In this document: one piece after another, positions 35,351-44,741 of the stretch
How the letters are laid out: every line of letters begins with the position of its first letter
Position numbering within the stretch: the stretch's first letter is position 1
Source: Enterococcus montenegrensis
GTDB taxonomy: Bacteria; Bacillota; Bacilli; Lactobacillales; Enterococcaceae
Direction: 5' to 3'
DNA: 64,000 nucleotides
Assembly: GCF_029983095.1 (NCBI RefSeq)
Contig: NZ_CP120467.1
Span: 2,712,501-2,776,500, forward strand
The notes under the pieces: model-generated
What the model was told of the DNA's origin: nothing
The model's input: the letters and a program-made list of their open reading frames with translations, nothing else
The model's database searches: none
Made by a program: the position numbers and the translations under genes

Positions 35351-36226
35351 TTACACAATGTCCAATTCTTCAAACTGACTAAGAATTTTAATATCTTGGG
35401 CTACACTGACAAATGCCCGGTTATCTACTTCTTTCATAATCTGATCCAAAATTTCCATTTCATAAGTCGTAATAACTAAAATCAAAATTGTTTGTGTTTC
35501 TTGATTATAGGCGCCTAATGCATGAGGGATGATGGTAATCCCACGGCTGAGTTTCTTTTGCAAGGCTGGAATTACTTCATTTGGTTTTTGCGTGATAATT
35601 GTCACTTGGACTTTTTTATGCTTCACATAAACTAAATCTGTCACTTTCCCGCTTACAAAAATTGATAGTACACTATAAAAAGCATACGGCCAGCCAAATA
35701 AGTAGCCAGCAATTAAGACGATAATGCCATTTATAATAATAGAAATAACACCAATGCTGCGACCGGTTATTTGCCGAATGGTAATAATAAGTGCATCCAT
35801 ACCACCCGTTGAAAGCCCATATTTTAAAGCCAACCCTAATGAAAAACCATTAATAGCGCCACCAAATATTGCACAAATAATAGGATCTGTTGTCAATGTC
35901 GTGCTTGGAACAATGTGAATAGCAAAGGAAGCCACCGTTACACAAATAATCGTATACAACACAAATTTTCGATTGATTTTAAACCAAGCAAGAATAAACA
36001 TGGGGACATTCAATAAATAGTAGATAATAGAAATAGGCAAAGCAATGTGACGGCTCGAAAATATAGTTGCTAGAATTTGAGCAATCCCAGTTAGCCCGCC
36101 TGCATAAATATTCCCTGGCTGCCAAAAAATATTTAGCGCCAAGGAATATAAGAAGGCATAAATAAGGATAACTGTTAATTTTGTCACCATTTCTTGCCAG
36201 ACTTCTTTTCTTTTGAAATGTGTCAT
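35351..36226 (-). CDS. YitT-family membrane protein (DUF161/DUF2179)
   Basis: A 291-residue protein: five or six helices (residues 15-205) including YAGGLTGIAQI and STGGMDALI, then a soluble DUF2179 domain (about 215-285). Function of the family is unknown. It lies between hutH and hutD in the hut operon, which suggests a role in uptake, efflux or sensing during histidine degradation. AAGGATG lies about 12 nt before the ATG, a weak site. Could be a bystander gene that moved in. Confidence 0.82.
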   Translation of the reverse strand: MTHFKRKEVWQEMVTKLTVILIYAFLYSLALNIFWQPGNIYAGGLTGIAQILATIFSSRHIALPISIIYYLLNVPMFILAWFKINRKFVLYTIICVTVASFAIHIVPSTTLTTDPIICAIFGGAINGFSLGLALKYGLSTGGMDALIITIRQITGRSIGVISIIINGIIVLIAGYLFGWPYAFYSVLSIFVSGKVTDLVYVKHKKVQVTIITQKPNEVIPALQKKLSRGITIIPHALGAYNQETQTILILVITTYEMEILDQIMKEVDNRAFVSVAQDIKILSQFEELDIV

Positions 36227-36306
36227 GACTTACTTAACATCCTTTTTTATGAGGTGAACGATCTTATCACTGATGCAATATTGCAAATCAATTTAGAAAA
36301 ACTGAT

Positions 36307-37890
36307 TTAATTAAACTGCAAATCTAATACAACATTTTTTTCAACTTCTTTTAAGAAATCTCCAGCCTCTAAAACGGTTGTTGCTTTATTCAATTCATCA
36401 TACATTTCAATATCTTTATCATGTTCGATAAAAGATACATTACGTCTAAAAGCATCATAGGCTACTTGGGTTCCTTTACCCAATCCATGCTGATAACCTT
36501 TAATATCCAACGCTTGGCAAGCTGCCATAATCTCAGTCGCTACCACACGACGTGAGTTTTTCACTATTTCTAATGCTGTTCGTGCAGCTGTTGTCCCCAT
36601 GCTGACAAAGTCTTCTTGATTTTCACAAGATGGAATTGAGTCTACACTTGCCGGATGCGCCAATATTTTATTTTCAGAAACTAATGAAGCACATGCATAT
36701 TGTGTAATCATAAAGCCAGAATTTAAACCTGGATATTTTACTAGAAAAGATGGTAATTTACTTAACTGTCGATTGACTAGCCGCTCAACCCGTCTTTCTG
36801 AAACATTTCCAATTTCAGCTGCTGCAATTCCTAAGAAATCAAATGGTTGTGCTAGTGGCTCCCCATGGAAATTCCCACCTGAAATTACTTCACCACTACG
36901 CGTAATAATTGGATTGTCGGTCACAGAATTAATTTCAATTTCTACTTTTTCTTTCACATAGGCAATCGAGTCTTTACTAGCACCGTGAATTTGTGGCATG
37001 CAACGCAAAGTATATGGATCTTGCACATGATCTGGCGTTGCCTCTGTGATATATTGACTATCTTCAATCAAACGGCGAATATTACGGGCCGTCGCTAGTT
37101 GTCCGCTTTGAGGACGAATTGTATGCAAATCTTCTTCAAATGGACTAGAAATCCCATCATGAACCTCTAAAGAAAGTGCGCCGGCAATATCTGAGAGTTT
37201 CAATAATTCAATAGCATCATAAGTTGCTAAAGCACCGACTGCATTCAACACGGTCGTACCGTTAATAAACGCTAGGCCTTCTTTAGCACTTAGTTGAATA
37301 ATTTGTAAACCTGCTTTTTCCATTGCTTCTTTACCAGGGTATAAAACTCCTTCGTAGTATGCTTTTCCCAGACCTAATAATGGTAAAACCATATGAGCCA
37401 ATGGTGCCAAATCGCCAGAAGCTCCCAATGAACCTTTTTCTGGGATATGCGGATGTACTCCGGCATTTAACATAGCCAGCAGACTTTCAACTGTACTTAA
37501 ACGAATGCCAGAATAACCTTTGATTAAGGAGTTAACCCGAATTAACATGATGGCGCGTACAATATCTTCAGAAAATGGTTCACCATAACCAGAAGAGTGA
37601 GTCCGAATCAAATTTTCTTGTAGCTGCACTGTATCTTCTTTAGAGATGCTGACATTACATAATGACCCAAAGCCTGTATTGACCCCATAGACAACCCGTC
37701 TTTCTTCTACTATTTTGTCAACGATTTTACGGGATGCAATAACCGCTTCTTTGGCACTTTCTGCGATTTCACAACGCACGTGGTGACGGGCTACTGCTAC
37801 AACATCTTCTAAGGTTAAACTAGCTCCATCCAAAATAATTACAGCTGATCTATCAAAATCTTGTTTTTGATCTTTAACTAAGGTTTTCAT
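36307..37890 (-). CDS. hutH: Histidine ammonia-lyase
   Basis: A 527-residue lyase converting L-histidine to urocanate plus ammonia, the first step of the pathway. The MIO prosthetic group forms from Ala158-Ser159-Gly160 in GSLGASGDLAPLAHM. VYGVNTGFGSL near residue 67 and FINGTTVLNA are further active-site motifs. It is slightly longer than the common 505-515 residues because of an N-terminal extension (MKTLVKDQKQDFDRS). It follows the permease gene by 57 bp in the operon. Confidence 0.95.
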   Translation of the reverse strand: MKTLVKDQKQDFDRSAVIILDGASLTLEDVVAVARHHVRCEIAESAKEAVIASRKIVDKIVEERRVVYGVNTGFGSLCNVSISKEDTVQLQENLIRTHSSGYGEPFSEDIVRAIMLIRVNSLIKGYSGIRLSTVESLLAMLNAGVHPHIPEKGSLGASGDLAPLAHMVLPLLGLGKAYYEGVLYPGKEAMEKAGLQIIQLSAKEGLAFINGTTVLNAVGALATYDAIELLKLSDIAGALSLEVHDGISSPFEEDLHTIRPQSGQLATARNIRRLIEDSQYITEATPDHVQDPYTLRCMPQIHGASKDSIAYVKEKVEIEINSVTDNPIITRSGEVISGGNFHGEPLAQPFDFLGIAAAEIGNVSERRVERLVNRQLSKLPSFLVKYPGLNSGFMITQYACASLVSENKILAHPASVDSIPSCENQEDFVSMGTTAARTALEIVKNSRRVVATEIMAACQALDIKGYQHGLGKGTQVAYDAFRRNVSFIEHDKDIEMYDELNKATTVLEAGDFLKEVEKNVVLDLQFN

Positions 37891-37947
37891 AATTTTCCCT
37901 CACTTTTTAATCTCTCTCATTCGCAATACAGCTTATAAGAGACAAAC

Positions 37948-39315
37948 TTAATTCGCTTGTTTCATTTTATTTTTGTTCAAAATGACATATAAAATACTTG
38001 CCACAATTACACCGATAACACCGGCAACCAAGTTGATTGGATTTGCAGCTGCTACCATCCAAATACTAACAATAATCGAAATAATTGGTATGACTGGGCC
38101 AAATGGTAACTTGAAGGCTGGGACATTTTCCATATCTTTTTTTCTTAACCAAATAACTGCCAATGCAGTGGGAATGTATTGGAAGAATCGAAAAACAACT
38201 GATAATTCTGCTAGCTGTTCAAAAGATCCACTCAATAAAAAGGCAATTGTTAACAATCCAGAAAAGATAATGGCAATAATCGGCGCATTCTTTTTATTTT
38301 TTTTCGCAATAACTTTTGGTAAAAGACCTTCATCTGCAATGGAAGCACCATAACGAGGTATCATCAACGAATCCCCCATATTTAACCCTGCTATGGAAAT
38401 TAAAGCTCCAATAGAGATGATCCACTTACCCGCAGGACCAATCATTTTAACAAAGGCATCTTGAACGGGTGCATTACTTTGTAAAATACCTGTTCCAAGC
38501 ATGGCAATGGTGCCAGCGATAATCATGAAATAAAGTAGTGACACGATACTAATGGAACCAATAATAGCTTTGGGTACATTCTTTTTAGCATTTCGCATTT
38601 CACCAGCAACGACTGGTAAGGCTTCAAACCCGATAAAAGCATAAAAGACTGTAAGTGATGTTGAAGCCATCGCTTTTGATAACGTTAAGTCTGGGTTTAG
38701 TTGTAAAAATGGTGTAAAGTTGCCCCCATTAATACCGCTTTTAATAAAGAAAATTGCAATCAGTGTAAAGGCAATAATCGGAATCAATTTTGCGATGGTA
38801 ATTACAATTGTAAAAATTTTTGAAGTTTTAATACCCATGCTGTTAATAACGGATAAGAAAATAACCAAACAAATACTAATTAGTGTATTTTTCCCCTCTA
38901 AAGCAGGAAAAGTTTGAATCAATAACTTAGCAAAACCCGCTGCCATGGCAGCCCAAGCGATAATTGTAACAAACCAACCTAAAACTCCTACGTTAAACCC
39001 GATAAAATCACCAAAGGCGGTTTTTGAATACTGAAAAGCGCCGCCGTTTTTATTAAAATAACCAGCAACTTCGGCAAAGCAAACCGCTAACATCAAAACT
39101 AAAACAGCATCTAACAGCATGGCCACTAAAGAAGCCGGGCCTAAATCTTGATAGATCGTTCGGGGTAATAGGAAAATTCCTGAACCAATAACAGCATTAA
39201 TGCCGTATAAGGTTGCGCCTCCCAAACTAAATTTGGCGTTCTCGTTTTCTGCCAGTTCTGCCGAATCAATGTCTTTGACATCTGATACCTCTGGGATTTC
39301 CACATCTTTTTGCAT
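37948..39315 (-). CDS. APC-superfamily amino-acid permease, probable histidine transporter
   Basis: A 455-residue permease with twelve predicted helices. Helix 1 has YGINAVIGSGIFLLPRTIY (the APC substrate-binding GSGIF motif). The substrate histidine is inferred from position directly before hutH in the operon. ATG 39315 is 8 nt from AGAGG; the GTG at 39324 overlaps that site and is rejected. A cre-like site and a hairpin lie upstream, between it and fhs. It might exchange histidine for glutamate or another product. Confidence 0.85.
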   Translation of the reverse strand: MQKDVEIPEVSDVKDIDSAELAENENAKFSLGGATLYGINAVIGSGIFLLPRTIYQDLGPASLVAMLLDAVLVLMLAVCFAEVAGYFNKNGGAFQYSKTAFGDFIGFNVGVLGWFVTIIAWAAMAAGFAKLLIQTFPALEGKNTLISICLVIFLSVINSMGIKTSKIFTIVITIAKLIPIIAFTLIAIFFIKSGINGGNFTPFLQLNPDLTLSKAMASTSLTVFYAFIGFEALPVVAGEMRNAKKNVPKAIIGSISIVSLLYFMIIAGTIAMLGTGILQSNAPVQDAFVKMIGPAGKWIISIGALISIAGLNMGDSLMIPRYGASIADEGLLPKVIAKKNKKNAPIIAIIFSGLLTIAFLLSGSFEQLAELSVVFRFFQYIPTALAVIWLRKKDMENVPAFKLPFGPVIPIISIIVSIWMVAAANPINLVAGVIGVIVASILYVILNKNKMKQAN

Positions 39316-39342
39316 AATATTCACCTCTTATTTTGTATTTTT

Positions 39343-39356
39343 TAAAAGCGCTTTCA
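39343..39356 (-). promoter_or_regulatory. cre-like (CcpA) site before the permease gene
   Basis: Minus strand TGAAAGCGCTTTTA, 13 of 14 positions of the cre consensus TGWAARCGYTWNCW, 28 bp upstream of the permease start. Confidence 0.55.
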
Positions 39357-39394
39357 ATATTTTGGAAATTGAACTACTTTCTAAAAGATAATTT

Positions 39395-39425
39395 GATATA
39401 GGGAGATTTTTTATCTCCCTATATC
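39395..39425. other. Perfect hairpin between fhs and the permease gene
   Basis: GATATAGGGAGAT pairs perfectly with ATCTCCCTATATC around AAAAA/TTTTT. The T run lies on the plus strand (39425-39430), whereas the genes run on the minus strand, so it is at best a weak terminator for them; an mRNA-processing or stability element is more likely. Confidence 0.5.
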
Positions 39426-39436
39426 TTTTTAATCCA

Positions 39437-41104
39437 TTAAAATAGACCAGTAATATTTCCTTTTTCATCAACATCAATTCGTTCAGCCGCAGGAGATTTT
39501 GGTAACCCTGGCATTGTCATAACCGCACCCGTAAGCGCGACGATGAAACCCGCGCCGGCAGATACTTTTAAATTTCGGATTGTTACTGTAAAGTCTGTTG
39601 GCGCTCCCAACAACGTTGCATCATCAGAAAATGAGTACTGTGTCTTTGCCATACAAATGGGATAATTCCCAAAACCAAGACGTTCTAACTCTTTTAGTTC
39701 TTTTTTTGCGCTTGGTGTTAAGTCTACCTTCTTACCACCATAAACTTTCTGAACAATTTTATTTAATTTTTCTTCAATTGAATCGTCTAAATCATAAACA
39801 TAGCCAAAGTTGTTGGGTTCTTCGGCCAAAGCAACAACTTTTTCAGCCAACTCCTTACCACCAGCACTCCCTTTGCCCCATACATCAGATAAAACGACTG
39901 CAACACCTAATTTTTCACATGCTTCTTCAACCGCCGCGACTTCTTCTAATGTATCTGTTGGAAATTTATTAATTGCTACAACTGTTGGCATGCCATAAAC
40001 TTCTGTAATATTTTCTAAATGCTTAGCCAAATTCGGGATACCTGCAATAACCGCCGCGACATTTTCTGTTCCCAATTCACTTTTTTTAACGCCGCCGTGC
40101 ATTTTCAAAGCACGAATTGTGGCTACCAATACGACTGCATCTGGCTTTAAGTTGGCCAAGCGACATTTAATGTCAATGAATTTTTCTGCTCCAAGATCAG
40201 CTCCAAAACCCGCTTCTGTTACAGCGTAATCAGCATATTTTAGTGCTAATTTTGTCGCCAATACGCTATTACACCCATGAGCGATATTGGCAAAGGGGCC
40301 GCCATGGATGAAAGCTGGTGCGTGTTCCAAAGTTTGAACAATATTCGGTTGAATCGCATCTTTTAATAATGCGGTCAATGCGCCCTCTGCTTTTAAATCC
40401 CCGGCTGTAATCGGCTCACCTTCAAAATTATAAGCAACAATAATATTGCGTAGTTTATTTTTCAAATCAGTTATATCATTGGCTAAGCATAAAATTGCCA
40501 TAATTTCAGAAGCCACTGTAATATCATAACCATCTTCCCGTGGAACACCGTTGACACGTCCTTGCAGACCATTAACGATGTGCCGTAATTGCCTGTCATT
40601 CATATCGACAACTCGTTTCCACGTAATCTTACGAGAATCAATCTGCAAGACATTGCCTTGATGAATATGATTATCTAATAACGCCGCTAATAAATTATTT
40701 GCCGCACCAATAGCATGAAAATCTCCTGTAAAATGTAAGTTAATATCCTCCATTGGGACAACTTGTGCATAGCCACCACCAGCTGCACCACCTTTTACGC
40801 CAAAAACTGGCCCTAATGAAGGCTCACGTAGCGCAATGACAGCTTTTTTCCCAATTGCTGTGAGGGCATCTACTAAGCCAACTGACGTCGTAGTTTTACC
40901 TTCTCCAGCCGGTGTTGGTGTAATAGCCGTGACCAAAATCAATTTCCCGTTATCTTTACCGTCTAAATCTTTAATATTATTAATTTTGGCTTTATATTTG
41001 CCATACAAAGATAAATCTTCTTTGTTAATTCCAATAGATTCTGCAATCTCTTCGATTGGTTTCATTGTGACTGAATTTGCAATCTCGATATCTGATAAGA
41101 CCAT
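39437..41104 (-). CDS. fhs: Formate--tetrahydrofolate ligase
   Basis: A 555-residue enzyme interconverting 10-formyl-THF + ADP + Pi and formate + THF + ATP. The nucleotide loop [14 protein letters not shown] (61-74), [18 protein letters not shown] and FVREFGFG-like C-terminal segments are family hallmarks. In the context of ftcD-fchA it can run toward formate and ATP, so histidine breakdown yields energy and regenerates THF. It starts 37 bp after fchA. AAGGAAG precedes the ATG. The 10-formyl-THF needed from methenyl-THF would come from FolD or FchA-type cyclohydrolase activity. Confidence 0.95.
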   Translation of the reverse strand: MVLSDIEIANSVTMKPIEEIAESIGINKEDLSLYGKYKAKINNIKDLDGKDNGKLILVTAITPTPAGEGKTTTSVGLVDALTAIGKKAVIALREPSLGPVFGVKGGAAGGGYAQVVPMEDINLHFTGDFHAIGAANNLLAALLDNHIHQGNVLQIDSRKITWKRVVDMNDRQLRHIVNGLQGRVNGVPREDGYDITVASEIMAILCLANDITDLKNKLRNIIVAYNFEGEPITAGDLKAEGALTALLKDAIQPNIVQTLEHAPAFIHGGPFANIAHGCNSVLATKLALKYADYAVTEAGFGADLGAEKFIDIKCRLANLKPDAVVLVATIRALKMHGGVKKSELGTENVAAVIAGIPNLAKHLENITEVYGMPTVVAINKFPTDTLEEVAAVEEACEKLGVAVVLSDVWGKGSAGGKELAEKVVALAEEPNNFGYVYDLDDSIEEKLNKIVQKVYGGKKVDLTPSAKKELKELERLGFGNYPICMAKTQYSFSDDATLLGAPTDFTVTIRNLKVSAGAGFIVALTGAVMTMPGLPKSPAAERIDVDEKGNITGLF

Positions 41105-41141
41105 GTAGCAAACTTCCTTTCTTCAAACAAAATTTAAACCG

Positions 41142-41768
41142 TTAAATGATTTCAATAATTTTTTGATAAATGTCATCAGCGATTTTATTTCCTTGTTTTA
41201 CTAGTTTTTCCCCATTTTTTCGGTATTTTAAGACAAAAGCATCATCTTCAATGCTTGAAAGATTAATCAAAACATTTAACCAAGCCCCTTGGAGTGCTGC
41301 TTTCAAATTTAGTGCAGCAACGCCTAGATCACTTGCAGCATTGCTATTGGATTTACCAATAGCTCCTTGTGTAAGTTCTAAGGCTGTAACAATTTTTTCC
41401 ATCAGATTAAACGGTGTAACTGCGGCTCCTTGCAAAGCTTTTTGGAGTGCTCTGCGGCGCTCTTTTTTTTCTTCTTCACTACTTTTTGGCATTTCAAAAA
41501 CGGCTGAAACTTGATTGAAGGCCGCAGTATCTTCATCAATAGAGACGAGTAATTCCGCTTGCAAATCAGCTGCTTTTTGTTGTAAATTTTTCATTTCAGT
41601 TTCAAAATCAGCATATTTCTTCTTACCAATCGTCAGTTCTGCCACCATTTTTGTTAGTGCAATTCCTTGGGCAGCCGCTAAAGCAGAAGCAGAGCCACCT
41701 CCGGGAGCTGGTGCATCAGAACCAAGGACGTTAACAAATTCTTTTAACTGCATATCAACGAGTTTCAT
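41142..41768 (-). CDS. fchA: Formiminotetrahydrofolate cyclodeaminase/methenyl-THF cyclohydrolase family
   Basis: A 208-residue helical protein of the FTCD_C/FchA family. The signature APAPGGGSASALAAAQGIAL is near the N terminus. It removes ammonia from 5-formimino-THF to give 5,10-methenyl-THF, and relatives open this to 10-formyl-THF. In animals this activity is fused to the formiminotransferase; here it is a separate gene 10 bp after ftcD. AGGAGG is 6 nt before the ATG. Confidence 0.92.
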   Translation of the reverse strand: MKLVDMQLKEFVNVLGSDAPAPGGGSASALAAAQGIALTKMVAELTIGKKKYADFETEMKNLQQKAADLQAELLVSIDEDTAAFNQVSAVFEMPKSSEEEKKERRRALQKALQGAAVTPFNLMEKIVTALELTQGAIGKSNSNAASDLGVAALNLKAALQGAWLNVLINLSSIEDDAFVLKYRKNGEKLVKQGNKIADDIYQKIIEII

Positions 41769-41778
41769 AATAATCCTC

Positions 41779-42678
41779 CTAATTCAACAAATGGTTCTCT
41801 AAAACTTGTTTGTCATAATCAAATTCTTCAATTTGCAAATAGTACTCCGCACAGTCGATCAACGCTTTTGCTGGTGTCAAACCAATAACTTCACTTCCGA
41901 TAATCGAAACGCCGTAACGTTTGGCCTCAAACCGAATCGTTTCAAAAGCACGGTATAACGGTGTTCCTTCAAAGTTCACCATATTCATAGAAACTTGCGC
42001 AATATTGCGTCCTTCCAGCATAACTCCGATTCCTTTACAATATTTCCAACCACCAGAAGAACCGCGCACAATTTTTGCAATCTTATTGGCAATTTCAATA
42101 TTATCGGTGTCTAGGTTAACGTTAAAAGCAACCAGCGGCATTCTTGCCCCTACGGCAGTAACTCCAGCAGTAGGATGGATTTTACGTTCTCCAAAATCAG
42201 GTGCCCATTGCTCTTCTAATAATTTTTCTGGCATCTTTTCAAATTGTCCTTTACGAACCTTAGCCAAATTTTTTCGTTCTGGAGTTGTCGCAGAATCTTC
42301 ATACAAGAAAATAGGAATTTGCAATTCATCATTAATTCGTTTGGCAACATTTTTTGAAATAGTAATACATTCAGCCATGGTGACATCTTTAATTGGGACA
42401 AAAGGTACAACATCAGTTGCTCCCATCCGTGGATGTTCGCCATGGTGTTTTGTCATATCAATATTTTCACTGGCATATTTTACCAATTGAAAAGCAACTT
42501 CTTGAATCCCGTCTTCATCGCCAACTAAAGTAAAGACGCTTCGGTTATGAGAAGAGTCAGAAGAATAATCCAATAACGTAACCCCTTTTACATTTTTAGC
42601 GATCTTAACTAAGCCCTCAATTATAGTTTGGTTTCTCCCTTCACTAAAGTTTGGAATACACTCGATTAATTTTGCCAT
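41779..42678 (-). CDS. ftcD: Glutamate formiminotransferase
   Basis: A 299-residue monofunctional formiminotransferase that moves the formimino group from N-formimino-L-glutamate to THF, releasing glutamate. Visible: CIPNFSEGRN at the N terminus, HHGEHPRMGATDVVPFVP (catalytic histidines about 81-84 region) and HPTAGVTAVGAR. Full length for the stand-alone type. First gene of the minus-strand hut operon ftcD-fchA-fhs-permease-hutH-yitT-hutD-folT-folC. No formiminoglutamase (hutG) is present, so the THF route is the only visible exit. Confidence 0.95.
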   Translation of the reverse strand: MAKLIECIPNFSEGRNQTIIEGLVKIAKNVKGVTLLDYSSDSSHNRSVFTLVGDEDGIQEVAFQLVKYASENIDMTKHHGEHPRMGATDVVPFVPIKDVTMAECITISKNVAKRINDELQIPIFLYEDSATTPERKNLAKVRKGQFEKMPEKLLEEQWAPDFGERKIHPTAGVTAVGARMPLVAFNVNLDTDNIEIANKIAKIVRGSSGGWKYCKGIGVMLEGRNIAQVSMNMVNFEGTPLYRAFETIRFEAKRYGVSIIGSEVIGLTPAKALIDCAEYYLQIEEFDYDKQVLENHLLN

Positions 42679-42803
42679 CGTAAAACACTCCTTCTTAAAT
42701 TTGAACTTGGTTTCGTTCAGTTTTTATTTTGTTACTTTACTCTTTCATGCATTTTTTTACACATGTTATTTTTCTTAGCAGATATTCTTAACATGCGCTC
42801 CTT

Positions 42804-42817
42804 TGTTACCGCTTCCA
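42804..42817 (-). promoter_or_regulatory. cre-like (CcpA) site upstream of ftcD
   Basis: Minus strand TGGAAGCGGTAACA fits the relaxed cre consensus TGNNANCGNTNNCA at every fixed position; 126 bp upstream of ftcD. Confidence 0.5.
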
Positions 42818-42843
42818 TCAGCCAAAATCAGCTTATCATTCTT

Positions 42844-42857
42844 TCAAAACGGTTGCA
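42844..42857. promoter_or_regulatory. Second cre-like site upstream of ftcD
   Basis: Plus strand TCAAAACGGTTGCA, one fixed position off TGNNANCGNTNNCA. It overlaps the weak heptamer series of the ftcD promoter region. Confidence 0.35.
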
Positions 42858-42963
42858 AATGCCGTTAAAATCAGCTTTTTATAATTTTTTCATAAAACCT
42901 ACAACTGTTTTTTTAAGTAAAAATCGATAATCAATCTATTGATTTTATTTGTCATTTTTTTCA

Positions 42964-42995
42964 TTTGACCTTTTTTTGACTATATTTTTTAAAAT
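42964..42995 (+). promoter_or_regulatory. SARP-type direct-repeat promoter of glmL
   Basis: TTTGACC (42964-42970) and TTTGACT (42975-42981) start 11 bp apart; TAAAAT (42990-42995) begins 8 bp after the second. The 16 bases from the second heptamer (TTTGACTATATTTTTT) are identical to those in the hutI promoter. Confidence 0.6.
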
Positions 42996-43303
42996 AAAAT
43001 TACCTTGTTAGAAAACCTGTACCAAAACAGATAGAAAACAAGATAATATTTTGGATTATAGCTAATGATTTCTGCGTTTTAAAAAATCGCTCTTTATAAA
43101 CCAAGAGGACATTATGCCAATGGGTTAAATCCTCTTTAAAAAAATGATGGGAAATAAAAATTGAATATTTAAATAAGAAATCATTTTTGACGTTTAATAG
43201 TCGAAGTGTTTCGTTTTTTATAAATAAAGATTAAAAAAACTAATTATTCTCCTGAAATTTTTTCTATTTATAACAGAATTTATCAAAAAAAGAGGTGCTA
43301 AAT

Positions 43304-44692
43304 TTGCAAAAACTTGCTTTATTAATTGACTTTGGGAGTACTTACACAAAACTAACACTAGTTAATCCGATTGAGGCAGTAATTGTAGCGACATTAAAAC
43401 TGCCTACTAGTAGCCAAGAAGGGCTTTATCTGTGCTATAAAAAAGGGAAGGAAAAGTTACTTAATAAAATAGGGGAAAAAAATCAACTACCTGTAGAAGA
43501 ATACTTTTGTTCATCTGCTTGGGGAGGATTCAAAATGGTGGCGATTGGTTTAACAGAAAGCCTAACTACCGAAGCCGCAAAAAGAGCCGCATTAGGTGCA
43601 GGTAGCCGGATTTTAAAAACATATTGTTACCGTCTGACTTTAGATCAAATCACTGAAATTTATCAGCTAAAGCCCGATGTTATCTTGCTAACTGGGGGAT
43701 GCAACGGGGGTAATCTGGAAATCATCTGTTATAATGCGTGCTTACTTGCACAATTACCTTCAGATATTGCAATTATCGTAGCCGGAAATGAAGCTGCCAC
43801 TGCTCAACTTAGTGCTACTTTCAAAAACAGGGCAAATGTCTTCTATACTGAAAACGTTATGCCCCAAATAAATATGTTAAATCCTGACCCTGTACGTAAA
43901 ATTGTACAAAAGGTTTTTTTGAAAAAAATTATTCATTCAAAAGGGCTGAACCAGGTTGCTCCTTATAGTAATAAACCTGTTATTCCAACACCGACAGCCG
44001 TTTTAACTGCTGCAAAACTATTGAAGGAAGGAACAAAAACCTGTTCAGGACTAGGAGATTTAATAATCGTAGATATTGGTGGTGCAACAACAGATGTCCA
44101 TTCAGTCGGTTCTGGTCTCTTTCAATCTGACGATGTATTTTTTGAAGGCTTAGCTGAACCATATTTAAAAAGAACTGTCGAAGGTGATCTTGGGATGCGC
44201 TCTTCAGCTGAAAGTTTGTTGGAACAGCTTTTAAGCAGCTCTGAAATAAAAGAAGATTTGCTGCCTGAAAATATATCTGCTTTAAAATCGGCTTGCCACT
44301 ATCGCTGTACTCATCCAACCTTTGTTCCAAAAACAAAAATAGAAATTGATTTTGATCAATTTCTTGCTGAGGCTAGTATGACATTTGCCTTAAAGCGGCA
44401 CGCGGGTGTGAAAAGAGCAGTTCAAACACCAACGCGGACGCTGTATTATCAAAAAGGAAAAAATCTTCAACATTTCAACACCATTATTGCCACTGGTGGT
44501 GTTGTCGTTCACAGTCAACACCCTGAAGAAATCGTAAAAAATGAGCTTTTGCCAGTAGATGATGCATTGCTACCGATCAATCCAAAAAGGTATGTTGACC
44601 AAGATTATCTTTTATCGGCAATGGGGCTTTTAAGTCAAAAATATCCGGAAGCGGCGCTGACTATCTTAAAAAAAAGTTTACGCCGCCTTTGA
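43304..44692 (+). CDS. glmL: GlmL/MutL-family ATPase (glutamate mutase accessory type)
   Basis: A 462-residue actin-like ATPase. Phosphate-1 motif LIDFGSTYTKLTLV (7-20) and phosphate-2 motif IVDIGGATTDVHSVG (about 250) are clear; LLTGGCNGGN and VAGNEAA are typical of GlmL. In clostridia GlmL is encoded with the cobalamin-dependent glutamate mutase GlmS-GlmE and is thought to reactivate it; neither is in the window. I start at TTG 43304 because AGAGGTG is 6 nt upstream, whereas GTG 43295 is part of that site. A SARP-type site places it in the hut regulon. Confidence 0.82.
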   Translation: MQKLALLIDFGSTYTKLTLVNPIEAVIVATLKLPTSSQEGLYLCYKKGKEKLLNKIGEKNQLPVEEYFCSSAWGGFKMVAIGLTESLTTEAAKRAALGAGSRILKTYCYRLTLDQITEIYQLKPDVILLTGGCNGGNLEIICYNACLLAQLPSDIAIIVAGNEAATAQLSATFKNRANVFYTENVMPQINMLNPDPVRKIVQKVFLKKIIHSKGLNQVAPYSNKPVIPTPTAVLTAAKLLKEGTKTCSGLGDLIIVDIGGATTDVHSVGSGLFQSDDVFFEGLAEPYLKRTVEGDLGMRSSAESLLEQLLSSSEIKEDLLPENISALKSACHYRCTHPTFVPKTKIEIDFDQFLAEASMTFALKRHAGVKRAVQTPTRTLYYQKGKNLQHFNTIIATGGVVVHSQHPEEIVKNELLPVDDALLPINPKRYVDQDYLLSAMGLLSQKYPEAALTILKKSLRRL

Positions 44693-44706
44693 TCCTGCCT
44701 GATAAA

Positions 44707-44741
44707 GTAAAAAGCCGCGCAATATTGCGTGGCTTTTTACT
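44707..44741. terminator. Bidirectional terminator between glmL and the SARP gene
   Basis: AAAAAGCCGCGCAA pairs with TTGCGTGGCTTTTT, 15 bp after the glmL stop and touching the stop of the regulator gene. Confidence 0.8.

Larger units (their letters stand above)
42679..43303. other. Divergent regulatory region between ftcD and glmL
   Basis: 625 bp, very AT-rich. It holds two cre-like sites (42804-42817, 42844-42857), three TTT-rich heptamers at 11-bp steps on the minus strand (TTTAACG, TTTGCAA, TTTGAAA, about 42845-42873) as a weak activator site for ftcD, and a clear SARP-type site for glmL (42964-42995). A leader of about 300 nt precedes glmL and contains AGAGGA/TCCTCT pairing at 43104-43136. 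No gene seen. Confidence 0.5.

Noticed and set aside
41921-42490. 189-codon open frame on the plus strand across ftcD
   Set aside because: It is antisense to ftcD, which has clear catalytic motifs and a ribosome site; the product is low-complexity Ser/Ile-rich and has no start signal.
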